In this document: one piece after another, positions 1 through 5,140 of the stretch
How the letters are laid out: each line of letters opens with the position of its first letter
Position numbering within the stretch: position 1 is the first letter of the stretch
Source of the DNA: Euryarchaeota archaeon UBA105
Lineage (GTDB): Archaea; Thermoplasmatota; Poseidoniia; Poseidoniales; Thalassarchaeaceae
Assembly: GCA_002496905.1 (NCBI GenBank)
Contig: DALV01000089.1
Span: forward strand, 3,567 to 8,706
Reading direction: 5' to 3'
Length of the DNA stretch: 5,140 nt
Notes under the pieces: generated by a model
The model's input: only the letters and a program-made list of their open reading frames with translations
Told to the model about the DNA's origin: nothing
Database searches by the model: none
Translations under genes and position numbers: made by a program

Positions 1-125
1 GAACCATCTTCGGCGTAAAAGAATAGTACTTTCCAGCGTCCATCTAAGTCGCCGAGATTAAACTCTTCACCTTCGCTGGTCAGCGCGGAGAAGTCTGGTG
101 CGGTTGTACCCACTAGTGACTGCAT
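1..125 (-). CDS. Peroxiredoxin (AhpC/TSA family), N-terminal fragment
   Basis: Only the first 41 codons are in the window; the gene runs off the left edge. I translated it by hand from the ATG at 125. It begins MQSLVGTTAPDFSAL and continues to WKVLFFYAEDG. This matches the start of AhpC/TSA peroxiredoxins: the VGxxAPDF opening, a short strand-turn-strand with an acidic loop (EGEEFNLGDLDG), then the hydrophobic strand VLFFY that leads into the peroxidatic cysteine loop. The cysteine itself would lie just beyond the edge, so catalytic competence and subclass cannot be judged. Family members are thioredoxin-fold enzymes that reduce hydrogen peroxide and organic peroxides in the cytoplasm. The start is supported by a purine-rich GAGGGG eight bases upstream. 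Only 30 bases separate it from the ribA stop on the same strand, so co-transcription is possible. Thioredoxin-like proteins of other subfamilies remain an alternative. Confidence 0.72.
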   Translation of the reverse strand, partial: MQSLVGTTAPDFSALTSEGEEFNLGDLDGRWKVLFFYAEDG

Positions 126-133
126 GTTTTGTT

Positions 134-139
134 CCCCTC
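134..139 (-). promoter_or_regulatory. Ribosome-binding site of the peroxiredoxin gene
   Basis: Read on the minus strand, GAGGGG lies eight bases before the ATG at 125 and is the only good Shine-Dalgarno-like match in the 30-base gap after ribA. It supports the chosen start and would suit translation of an internal cistron on a ribA-peroxiredoxin transcript. Confidence 0.5.
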
Positions 140-155
140 ACAAGTTTGTTTTAAC

Positions 156-773
156 CTAATCTAAGTCTAGAAGGTGGCCCATTCTAGCGCCTTTAGTGGC
201 AAGGTATTGACTATTGAAATTAGATATTCCAGCTACATGCTCAAGCCGTTGTTCGACGTCAATTCCATTCTCAATTAGTCCATTTATCTTCAAGGGATTG
301 TTTGTCATCAATCGAATAGTGCCGACTCCTAAATCCTTCAACATCTCTGCGGCGACATCGTAGGTTCGACCGTCGGCTGGCAAGCCTAGGAGAAGATTCG
401 CATCCAGGGTATCATGTCCCTGATCTTGCAATGCGTAAGCCTGTATTTTCGAGTAAAGGCCAATGCCTCTGCCTTCCTGGCGGAGGTAAACAATTGCTCC
501 ACATCCTTCTTCCTGAATCCTGCGCATAGCGGACTCTAGCTGAGGTCCACAATCACATTTTAGGGAACCGAACGCGTCTCCAGTAAGACATTCGGAATGA
601 ATCCTAACGAGCGGTGTGTTTTCGGGATTAGAAATATCTCCCGTGTACAATGTTGTGTGTTCTTTTCCATCTGGGCCGACAAACACCCTAATCCTGAAGT
701 TTCCAGATTCAGTTGGGAGGAAGGAATCGGACTCGGTTGTAAGAGGTCGGATATCGTCAATTTGTATCGTCAT
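156..773 (-). CDS. ribA: GTP cyclohydrolase II (riboflavin synthesis)
   Basis: This 205-residue cytoplasmic enzyme should convert GTP to 2,5-diamino-6-ribosylamino-4(3H)-pyrimidinone 5'-phosphate, formate and pyrophosphate, the first committed step towards riboflavin, FMN and FAD. The protein aligns almost without gaps to Escherichia coli RibA (196 residues), with an N-terminal extension of about eight. The zinc-binding cysteines of the HSECLTGD...KCDCG region are present as C62, C73 and C75. The GTP-binding RQEGRGIGL segment lies at 98-106. The catalytic-site tyrosine (Y113, in YALQDQG) and the Asp/Arg pair (D134, R136) sit where E. coli has Y105, D126 and R128. The TNNPLK motif follows at 157-162 and the usual MGHLL ending is intact. 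It is a stand-alone enzyme, not fused to a RibB domain. It diverges from the photolyase gene, whose cofactor depends on this pathway. No clear Shine-Dalgarno precedes the ATG at 773. If the host is archaeal, a bacterial-type RibA would suggest acquisition by transfer. Confidence 0.95.
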   Translation of the reverse strand: MTIQIDDIRPLTTESDSFLPTESGNFRIRVFVGPDGKEHTTLYTGDISNPENTPLVRIHSECLTGDAFGSLKCDCGPQLESAMRRIQEEGCGAIVYLRQEGRGIGLYSKIQAYALQDQGHDTLDANLLLGLPADGRTYDVAAEMLKDLGVGTIRLMTNNPLKINGLIENGIDVEQRLEHVAGISNFNSQYLATKGARMGHLLDLD

Positions 774-872
774 TCAATTGCCACGTTACTGCATTGCCTT
801 ATCAAAGACTGTTTTTATCGAGCCGATTTTGAAAACACTCAGTTATATATCGCACGTAACTCAAATTTTGAT
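774..872. promoter_or_regulatory. Divergent promoter region between ribA and photolyase
   Basis: These 99 bases must carry the starts of both the leftward ribA unit and the rightward photolyase unit. On the plus strand there is a strong TATA-like octamer at 843-850 (separate entry). On the minus strand the best candidate is the weak TTTGATAA at 799-806, centred about 30 bases before the ribA ATG. Neither start codon has a convincing Shine-Dalgarno. Two near-identical nonamers, CACGTTACT (782-790) and CACGTAACT (853-861), lie close to the two starts, but a pair like this could easily arise by chance. Confidence 0.5.
843..850 (+). promoter_or_regulatory. TATA-box candidate of the photolyase operon (leaderless start)
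   Basis: The sequence TTATATAT is centred at about 846.5, 26 to 27 bases before the A of the photolyase ATG at 873. That is the usual distance from an archaeal TATA box to the transcription start, so transcription would begin at or very near the ATG. This agrees with the lack of any purine-rich ribosome-binding site before 873. A bacterial -10/-35 reading is less natural: a -10 at this place would put the start near 857 and leave a short leader without a Shine-Dalgarno. Confidence 0.5.
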
Positions 873-2462
873 ATGACCGACAGAGGAATTCTTCGAGACG
901 AGACCTTTTGGTCGGCTCTGTCAGTCTCCATATCGACCAATGCTCCAAATTCTACAGGCCGAATAACTCGACTGAACACCTGTGGGGTTAACCAAAATGG
1001 GGAATTTGTTCTCTACTGGATGACAGCCTCCAGAAGGTATCATCACAATTCTGCACTTGAACACTCGATCACTCTCGCCACGGAATTAGGAAAGCCGTTG
1101 TTGGTTGTTGAACCAGTTTCCATTCGACATGCTTGGTCCAATGATAGGATTCTAACTTTTTTTGCCCAGGGAATTATCGATAACAATGCCATTTTTGCTT
1201 CTAATCGAGTAACTTACGTTCCATGGGTAGAAACTCATAAACAATCCGGAAATGGACTATTGAAAAGGCTATCAAAAAAATCCTGTGCTGTAGTTATCGA
1301 CGATTTCCCAACCTACTTGCCAAGAGATGTCATGCGCCAGGCATCGAAGTTTTGCAGAGTGCGATTGGACGCAGTAGATTCCAATGGAATATTACCTATC
1401 GGCTGGGCAGATCGTGCCTTTCCATCTGCATATTCCTTCCGAAAACACATGCAACGAAACCTAATGAATGCTTTAGCCACACTTCCGGCATTTGACCCTA
1501 TGGAAAATATCCAAACTGATTTACGTCTTTCAAATTCATACCTCGAGGATTTATTTTCCAAAGCGGGGAGCCCAATTACTCCATACGAATGGTTGTGGAG
1601 GTTAGCGCAAGGAGGAGATATCGGCAAGGAAGCTTGCGCTCCCTTAGATATCGATCACGATGTGCCTCCAGTCAGCTCGAAACGTGGTGGTAGATTCGAA
1701 GCAATTGCAAGACTCGAAAGGTTCCTCAAAAAAGGATTAGACAGATACGATACAGGTAGAAATAACCCTGATGATTCTGCAAGCAGCGGGCTATCACCTT
1801 GGCTTCATTTTGGCCACATATCTTCTGTCGAGGTTGTCAAGGCAGTTTTGGAGCGTTCTAGATGGGACCCGAGTAAAATCTCAATCGAGGATACCGGAAG
1901 AGGAACAAGAAGTGGTTGGTGGGGTGTCCCAGAAGCTCACGAAGCCTTCCTGGACCAAATTATCACTTGGCGTGAACTTGGATTTAATTTCGCCCACATT
2001 AGAGAAGACCATGACTCAATCGAATCAATTCCAGAGTGGGCAAAGACATCTCTAGATTTGCATTCTTCCGATCCTCGAGAGAAATATACATTCGAACAAA
2101 TTGAGAATGCAGAAACTGGTGATGAAATTTGGAACGCTGCCCAAAGGCAGTTGGTCCGTAGTGGTCACATCGATAATTATCTCAGAATGCTATGGGGTAA
2201 GAGAATTCTAGAGTGGGCTCCAAATCCCCAAACAGCCGCTGAATGGATGATAAATATCAATGATAGATGGGCTCTGGATGGTAGAGATCCTAATTCCTAC
2301 ACGGGAATTTTCTGGGTGTTGGGGAGGCATGACCGAGCATGGGGTCCAGAGAGACCAATTTTCGGTAAAGTACGTTACATGTCTTCACAAAACACGAGGA
2401 AAAAATTGCACCTAGAGAGATATCTTGCTCGATGGGCAGAAGACGCTCCAATTCCAAAGTGA
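873..2462 (+). CDS. phr: Class II CPD photolyase (deoxyribodipyrimidine photo-lyase)
   Basis: This 529-residue flavoenzyme should use light energy to split cyclobutane pyrimidine dimers in DNA. An N-terminal alpha/beta domain starts near residue 44 (EFVLYWMTASRR, then GKPLLVVEP) and runs to about 200. The helical FAD-binding domain covers about 270-515. Class II hallmarks are present: RNNP..SGLSPWLHFGHIS (296-317), WNAAQ (420-424), NYLRMLWGKRILEW (435-448), LDGRDPN (468-474), YTGIFW (476-481), and HDRAW followed by ERPIFGKVRYM (486-503). The electron-transfer tryptophans of Methanosarcina mazei class II photolyase (W360, W381, W388) correspond to W420, W441 and W448, so photoreduction of FAD looks intact. 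The reading frame stays open upstream to 597, but that part is antisense to ribA. ATG 873 is the first sensible start and leaves roughly 40 residues before the first strand. It is the first gene of a two-gene operon and lies opposite ribA. Confidence 0.93.
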   Translation: MTDRGILRDETFWSALSVSISTNAPNSTGRITRLNTCGVNQNGEFVLYWMTASRRYHHNSALEHSITLATELGKPLLVVEPVSIRHAWSNDRILTFFAQGIIDNNAIFASNRVTYVPWVETHKQSGNGLLKRLSKKSCAVVIDDFPTYLPRDVMRQASKFCRVRLDAVDSNGILPIGWADRAFPSAYSFRKHMQRNLMNALATLPAFDPMENIQTDLRLSNSYLEDLFSKAGSPITPYEWLWRLAQGGDIGKEACAPLDIDHDVPPVSSKRGGRFEAIARLERFLKKGLDRYDTGRNNPDDSASSGLSPWLHFGHISSVEVVKAVLERSRWDPSKISIEDTGRGTRSGWWGVPEAHEAFLDQIITWRELGFNFAHIREDHDSIESIPEWAKTSLDLHSSDPREKYTFEQIENAETGDEIWNAAQRQLVRSGHIDNYLRMLWGKRILEWAPNPQTAAEWMININDRWALDGRDPNSYTGIFWVLGRHDRAWGPERPIFGKVRYMSSQNTRKKLHLERYLARWAEDAPIPK

Positions 2463-2467
2463 GGCGG
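2461..2467 (+). promoter_or_regulatory. Ribosome-binding site for the GTG-started SRPBCC-epimerase
   Basis: GAGGCGG overlaps the photolyase TGA stop (2460-2462) and ends six bases before the GTG at 2474. It decides the start of the downstream gene: the next in-frame ATG is at codon 31 and would remove the first strand and helix of the SRPBCC domain. A Shine-Dalgarno on the second gene but not the first is the pattern expected of an archaeal leaderless operon. Confidence 0.6.
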
Positions 2468-2473
2468 TATTAG

Positions 2474-3862
2474 GTGTACAAATACGAGCATAATACAGTT
2501 GTCGAATCGAATATTGAAACTACATTCGATTGGTTTGAGCACGAAGGCTCTTTTCGCAGATTAATGCCTCCGTGGGAAGTTGCCGAAGAAGTCAGAGCAG
2601 ATGAGACCCTAGAAGTAGGCTCACAGAGAATCTTCCGTTTCCCAATGGGGCCAATTAAGATGACTTGGGTTGCTGAACACACTGCATACGATCCACCAAA
2701 TCACTTTGCCGACAAAATGGTCAAAGGACCATTTTGGCGTTGGCATCATGACCACAATTTGGCCGAAGAAAATGGGGTAACGACCGTAACTGATGAAGTA
2801 AGCTACCAAGTTCCATTTGGTCCACTCGGTAATCTGGCTGATAGAATATTAGGAGGGGCGTTGGTTAGAAGTAGAATCACTCGAATGTTCAAGGCTAGAG
2901 AACTCCGTCTTCAACGTGATTTACAGCAACACGGTAAATTCGCAAACCAAGGGAGAAAGAAAGTTCTGATTGCTGGATCTTCTGGATGTATAGGAACTCA
3001 GCTTGTCGCATTCCTAGACACTGGTGGTCACGAAGTTTGGAGATTAGTACGCCGACCCGCAACAGTTGGAGCACAGGAACTAGAATGGTATCCTGAAAAG
3101 GGAGAACTCGATGCAAGTATTCTCGAGGGATTCGATGTAATAATTCATCTCGGTGGCGTTGGAATAGGCGACAAGCGATGGAATAAGCGCAGAAAACAAA
3201 TGATTAGAGATAGTCGAGTAAATAGTACAAAATTACTTGTAGATGCAATTTCTACCTTGGAAAGTAAACCAGAATGTATGATGTTGGCCAGCGCTGTTGG
3301 CTGGTATGGCGACAGAGGAGATGAGCAGTTAACAGAAGATAGCACACCAGGAGAAGGCTTCCTTCCTGATATTTGTAGAGAATGGGAAGATGCTGCTTCC
3401 ACTGTCGAAGAATCAGGAGTAAGAACGGTATTTCTTCGAACTGGCATAGTTCTAACCGCAACAGCAGGAGCTCTAGGAAAGATGCTATTTCCCTTCAAGA
3501 TGGGGGCTGGCGGTCCAATTGGAAACGGAAAGCAATGGATGTCTTGGATATCACTTGATGATGAAATATATGCGATCAATCATCTAATGATGAATAATGA
3601 TTCCAAAGGAGTTTACAACTTGTCTGCTCCAAATCCAATTGAGCAGAAAAAATTCGCGAAAACTCTCGGTAGAGTATTGAGAAGACCTGCCTTTGCTCCG
3701 TTACCTAGATTCATGGTCAAGATTCTCTTTGGTGAAATGGGCGAGAAATTAACTCTTGAAAGTCAAAGGGTGTTGCCTACTAGACTAACATCAGAGGGCT
3801 ATCAATTCATTCATGAAGATCTCGAAATGGGTCTCAGAGATACTCTGGGACTATGGAGATAA
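2474..3862 (+). CDS. SRPBCC domain fused to TIGR01777-family NAD(P)-binding epimerase
   Basis: This is a 462-residue two-domain protein starting at GTG. Residues 1 to about 150 look like an SRPBCC (START/cyclase-dehydrase-like) fold that usually binds a hydrophobic ligand. Signs are the opening HNTVVESNIETTFDWF, the PPWEV turn, WRWHHDHNL, and a late basic helix. Residues 162-462 form an atypical short-chain dehydrogenase of the TIGR01777/YfcH/SulA type. The dinucleotide motif is G168-S-S-G171-C-I-G174. Family blocks follow: HLGGVGIGDKRW (225-236), SRVNSTKLL (247-255), SAVGWYG (273-279), LTEDS (286-290), FLPDICREWEDAA (296-308), GGPIGNGKQWMSWISLDD (346-363), NLSAPNPIE (382-390) and GEMGEKLTLESQRVLP (420-435). 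Tyr278 is kept, but no lysine follows four residues later, so the classical YxxxK pair is absent, as expected for this family. No signal peptide or membrane helix is visible. The substrate is unknown. The 11-base gap after the photolyase implies one transcript. Confidence 0.88.
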   Translation: MYKYEHNTVVESNIETTFDWFEHEGSFRRLMPPWEVAEEVRADETLEVGSQRIFRFPMGPIKMTWVAEHTAYDPPNHFADKMVKGPFWRWHHDHNLAEENGVTTVTDEVSYQVPFGPLGNLADRILGGALVRSRITRMFKARELRLQRDLQQHGKFANQGRKKVLIAGSSGCIGTQLVAFLDTGGHEVWRLVRRPATVGAQELEWYPEKGELDASILEGFDVIIHLGGVGIGDKRWNKRRKQMIRDSRVNSTKLLVDAISTLESKPECMMLASAVGWYGDRGDEQLTEDSTPGEGFLPDICREWEDAASTVEESGVRTVFLRTGIVLTATAGALGKMLFPFKMGAGGPIGNGKQWMSWISLDDEIYAINHLMMNNDSKGVYNLSAPNPIEQKKFAKTLGRVLRRPAFAPLPRFMVKILFGEMGEKLTLESQRVLPTRLTSEGYQFIHEDLEMGLRDTLGLWR

Positions 3863-3864
3863 AT

Positions 3865-4095
3865 TCAGATTGGAGTCCTAAACCCAAGCGCTCTGACTAC
3901 GCACCAACCAGTGCGGCCTTCGAAAATAGCGAATGCTCCACCTACGAATGCTCCAGCAGGTACTACCCAAGCTAAATCTGGGGCGCTGATTAGCAAGCAT
4001 GCCGCTGCTAAACCGAGTGAGGATAACACCCCCATTATGCCCAATCGAAGCCTAACGGCTTTACCCTGAGCATCGATGTTGCACTGGAATGCCAT
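3865..4095 (-). CDS. Small two-helix membrane protein, DUF2892-like
   Basis: This 76-residue protein starts at ATG 4095. It opens with a short polar segment, MAFQCNIDAQGKAVRLRLG, followed by two probable membrane helices at about 18-37 and 42-60, and ends with a conserved-looking tail, EGRTGWCVVRALGFRTPI. The order of a CNID-type opening, a basic R-L-R-x-G stretch, two helices and a GWC...LG ending resembles the DUF2892 family (the membrane portion of YgaP-like proteins). I recognise this by pattern only. Cysteines lie at 5 and 65, one near each end, so a metal or thiol role is conceivable but not shown. Its stop is two bases from the stop of the convergent epimerase gene. It lies 54 bases downstream of the glycosyltransferase on the same strand, but it has a TATA-like sequence of its own and no Shine-Dalgarno. 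Function is unknown. Confidence 0.75.
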   Translation of the reverse strand: MAFQCNIDAQGKAVRLRLGIMGVLSSLGLAAACLLISAPDLAWVVPAGAFVGGAFAIFEGRTGWCVVRALGFRTPI

Positions 4096-4117
4096 GAAAA
4101 GAGGACAATAATCTAGG

Positions 4118-4124
4118 ATATTAA
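4118..4124 (-). promoter_or_regulatory. TATA-box candidate of the small membrane protein gene
   Basis: Read on the minus strand, TTAATAT is centred near 4121, about 26 bases before the ATG at 4095. The bases between (TCCTCTTTTC just before the ATG) contain no Shine-Dalgarno. The spacing equals that seen before the photolyase, which supports an independent leaderless transcript. The gap is A+T-rich, so a chance match is possible. Confidence 0.38.
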
Positions 4125-4149
4125 GGCCTGTTTTACAAATTGAATGCTA

Positions 4150-5140
4150 TCAATCACGTGAACGGTCATCGATTTGTAACCCTGGTCGGCCGCGAAATAT
4201 TCTCCATTTACCGCGCAGTACACCGATTCCATAATTCCAATGAAGGGTATAGGTGACGATTGAAGAGAGAAAAATAGTCCAAGCAGATTTACTTGGTGAA
4301 TTGCCCTTAGCTGAACCGTACCAAGCAAGCAGATTGTACAAAACCATCAAGGTTGGAAGTGCGTGAACTGCAATTCTCTCAGTTCCCATAGGAACTCGAT
4401 CTAAACTGATGTCCCAGAAATCCGGCCACGCCAATCCGCCATTCACAGCACCCCAGAAAAATAATGCAAATGCTGCAATAACTATCGGAGGGAATGCTGC
4501 AACCATTGAATGAGTAAATGCATGTAGTTCTGGATATTGGTTACTGGCTAGAGTTCTAACAAGTCCATAATTACCGATTTGTTTCTTCACGCGGGAAAGG
4601 TTTCTTCGCCGGTGCCACATTATCGCAGTTCTATCGGTCCACAATTTATGACCAGCCATTCTAATTCGGTGGTCGAGCATTACATCTTCTGCTCCGATTG
4701 CACCCTGATCAAATCCTCCTACTTCTTCCAAAACTGAGCGCCTATATGCAGAATTAACCCCAGGTAGTTGAGTTACTTGTGATAATTCCGAATCCCCTAC
4801 CTTTCCGTAATTTGTACCCGCGGTAAAGATTGTTGAGCAGAACGTGACATCGATTACACGTTGCCAAAGAGTTGATTCTTCAACAGGAGCGAAATTAGGT
4901 CCACCAACTCCTGCAACATCATCTCTCTCAAACCATCGAACTAATTTCGCCACCCAATCCTCCGGTACGATTACATCATCATCTGTAAATAGAACCAAAT
5001 CTGAAGATGAGGCTTCAATTGCAATATTACAAGCATCAGCCCTTGTTCTAGAACCGGAATCATCGACAAATCGTATACCCTTACTTTCTGCGACTGACTT
5101 TCCAGGGTCGTTACTAGGTCCAACTACAATGATTTCTAGT
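4150..5140 (-). CDS. Family 2 glycosyltransferase with C-terminal membrane region (partial)
   Basis: The gene enters from the right edge; its N-terminus is outside the window and 329 codons to the TGA at 4150 are visible. The visible part begins LEIIVVGPSNDPG, the second strand of a GT-A nucleotide-sugar-binding fold. It continues through SRTRADACNIAI to FTDDDVIVPEDW, where D53-D55 form the metal-binding DxD-type motif. GVGGPNF (77-83) and PGVNSAYRRSVLEEVGGFD (126-144) follow, with the catalytic-base region AED at 150-152 and R-x-x-G after it. Three hydrophobic stretches at about 212-235, 255-275 and 286-309 should anchor the protein, leaving a basic tail on the cytoplasmic side. Such enzymes transfer a sugar from a nucleotide or lipid-linked donor to an envelope glycan, lipid or polysaccharide. 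Donor and acceptor cannot be told from sequence. A TTG codon inside (4998) is not a plausible start, because the fold extends upstream of it without a stop. Confidence 0.88.
   Translation of the reverse strand, partial: LEIIVVGPSNDPGKSVAESKGIRFVDDSGSRTRADACNIAIEASSSDLVLFTDDDVIVPEDWVAKLVRWFERDDVAGVGGPNFAPVEESTLWQRVIDVTFCSTIFTAGTNYGKVGDSELSQVTQLPGVNSAYRRSVLEEVGGFDQGAIGAEDVMLDHRIRMAGHKLWTDRTAIMWHRRRNLSRVKKQIGNYGLVRTLASNQYPELHAFTHSMVAAFPPIVIAAFALFFWGAVNGGLAWPDFWDISLDRVPMGTERIAVHALPTLMVLYNLLAWYGSAKGNSPSKSAWTIFLSSIVTYTLHWNYGIGVLRGKWRIFRGRPGLQIDDRSRD

Noticed and set aside
149..154. TTAAAA on the minus strand about 26 bases before the peroxiredoxin ATG, a possible TATA box.
   Set aside because: The gene already has a Shine-Dalgarno-like GAGGGG, which would be unused on a leaderless transcript, and the hexamer is a weak match at the A+T-rich end of ribA.
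42..167. ATCTAAGTC occurs at 42-50 and again at 159-167.
   Set aside because: One copy is inside the peroxiredoxin coding region and the other at the 3' end of ribA. Nine bases shared over this distance fits chance.
597..872. The photolyase frame stays open upstream to an ATG at 597, giving a possible 621-residue protein that overlaps ribA on the other strand.
   Set aside because: The extra 92 codons are exactly in register antisense to the well-conserved 5' part of ribA and the divergent promoter. They look like no photolyase N-terminus. The openness only reflects the absence of a few Leu and Ser codons in ribA.
3145..3579. A 144-codon minus-strand frame inside the epimerase gene, and similar shorter shadows elsewhere.
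   Set aside because: They lie wholly within strongly supported genes, have no recognisable domain, and show no start signals.
4150..4998. Treating TTG 4998 as the start of a 282-residue glycosyltransferase.
   Set aside because: Translation upstream continues without a stop to the window edge and supplies the preceding part of the GT-A fold, so the codon is an internal leucine.

Overview
This 5.1 kb window is a compact piece of a prokaryotic chromosome of moderate G+C. It holds six protein genes, two of them cut by the window edges, and almost no spare DNA. I see no RNA genes, mobile elements, CRISPR arrays or long repeats. The organism cannot be named with certainty. Arginine is often encoded by AGA. 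The first gene of the rightward unit has no Shine-Dalgarno sequence but has a TATA-like octamer centred about 26 bases before its ATG, which is the archaeal leaderless layout, while the second gene of that unit is preceded by a ribosome-binding site. A second gene (the small membrane protein) shows the same TATA-to-ATG spacing. I therefore lean to an archaeon, possibly a marine euryarchaeon of the Poseidoniales (Marine Group II) type, but a bacterium is not excluded.

Layout. On the left, on the minus strand, are the first 41 codons of a peroxiredoxin-like gene (1-125) and, upstream of it, a complete GTP cyclohydrolase II gene, ribA (156-773). A 99-base divergent promoter region (774-872) separates ribA from a rightward pair: a class II CPD photolyase (873-2462) and, 11 bases further on, a fusion of an SRPBCC domain with a TIGR01777-type NAD(P)-binding epimerase domain (2474-3862). 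This pair runs head-on into a leftward block: a 76-residue two-helix membrane protein resembling DUF2892 (3865-4095), and a family 2 glycosyltransferase with a C-terminal membrane region (4150 to beyond 5140).

How the genes fit together. RibA catalyses the first step of riboflavin synthesis, and photolyase uses FAD both as catalyst and as electron acceptor in photoactivation, so the divergent pair joins flavin supply to light-driven DNA repair. The peroxiredoxin, which removes peroxides, fits a theme of light and oxidative stress. The SRPBCC-epimerase has no known reaction, but its tight coupling to photolyase suggests a role in the same response. The glycosyltransferase and small membrane protein look like a separate cell-envelope block. 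The window reads mostly as ordinary core genome. The most interesting points are the photolyase/SRPBCC-epimerase operon opposite ribA, and the promoter geometry.
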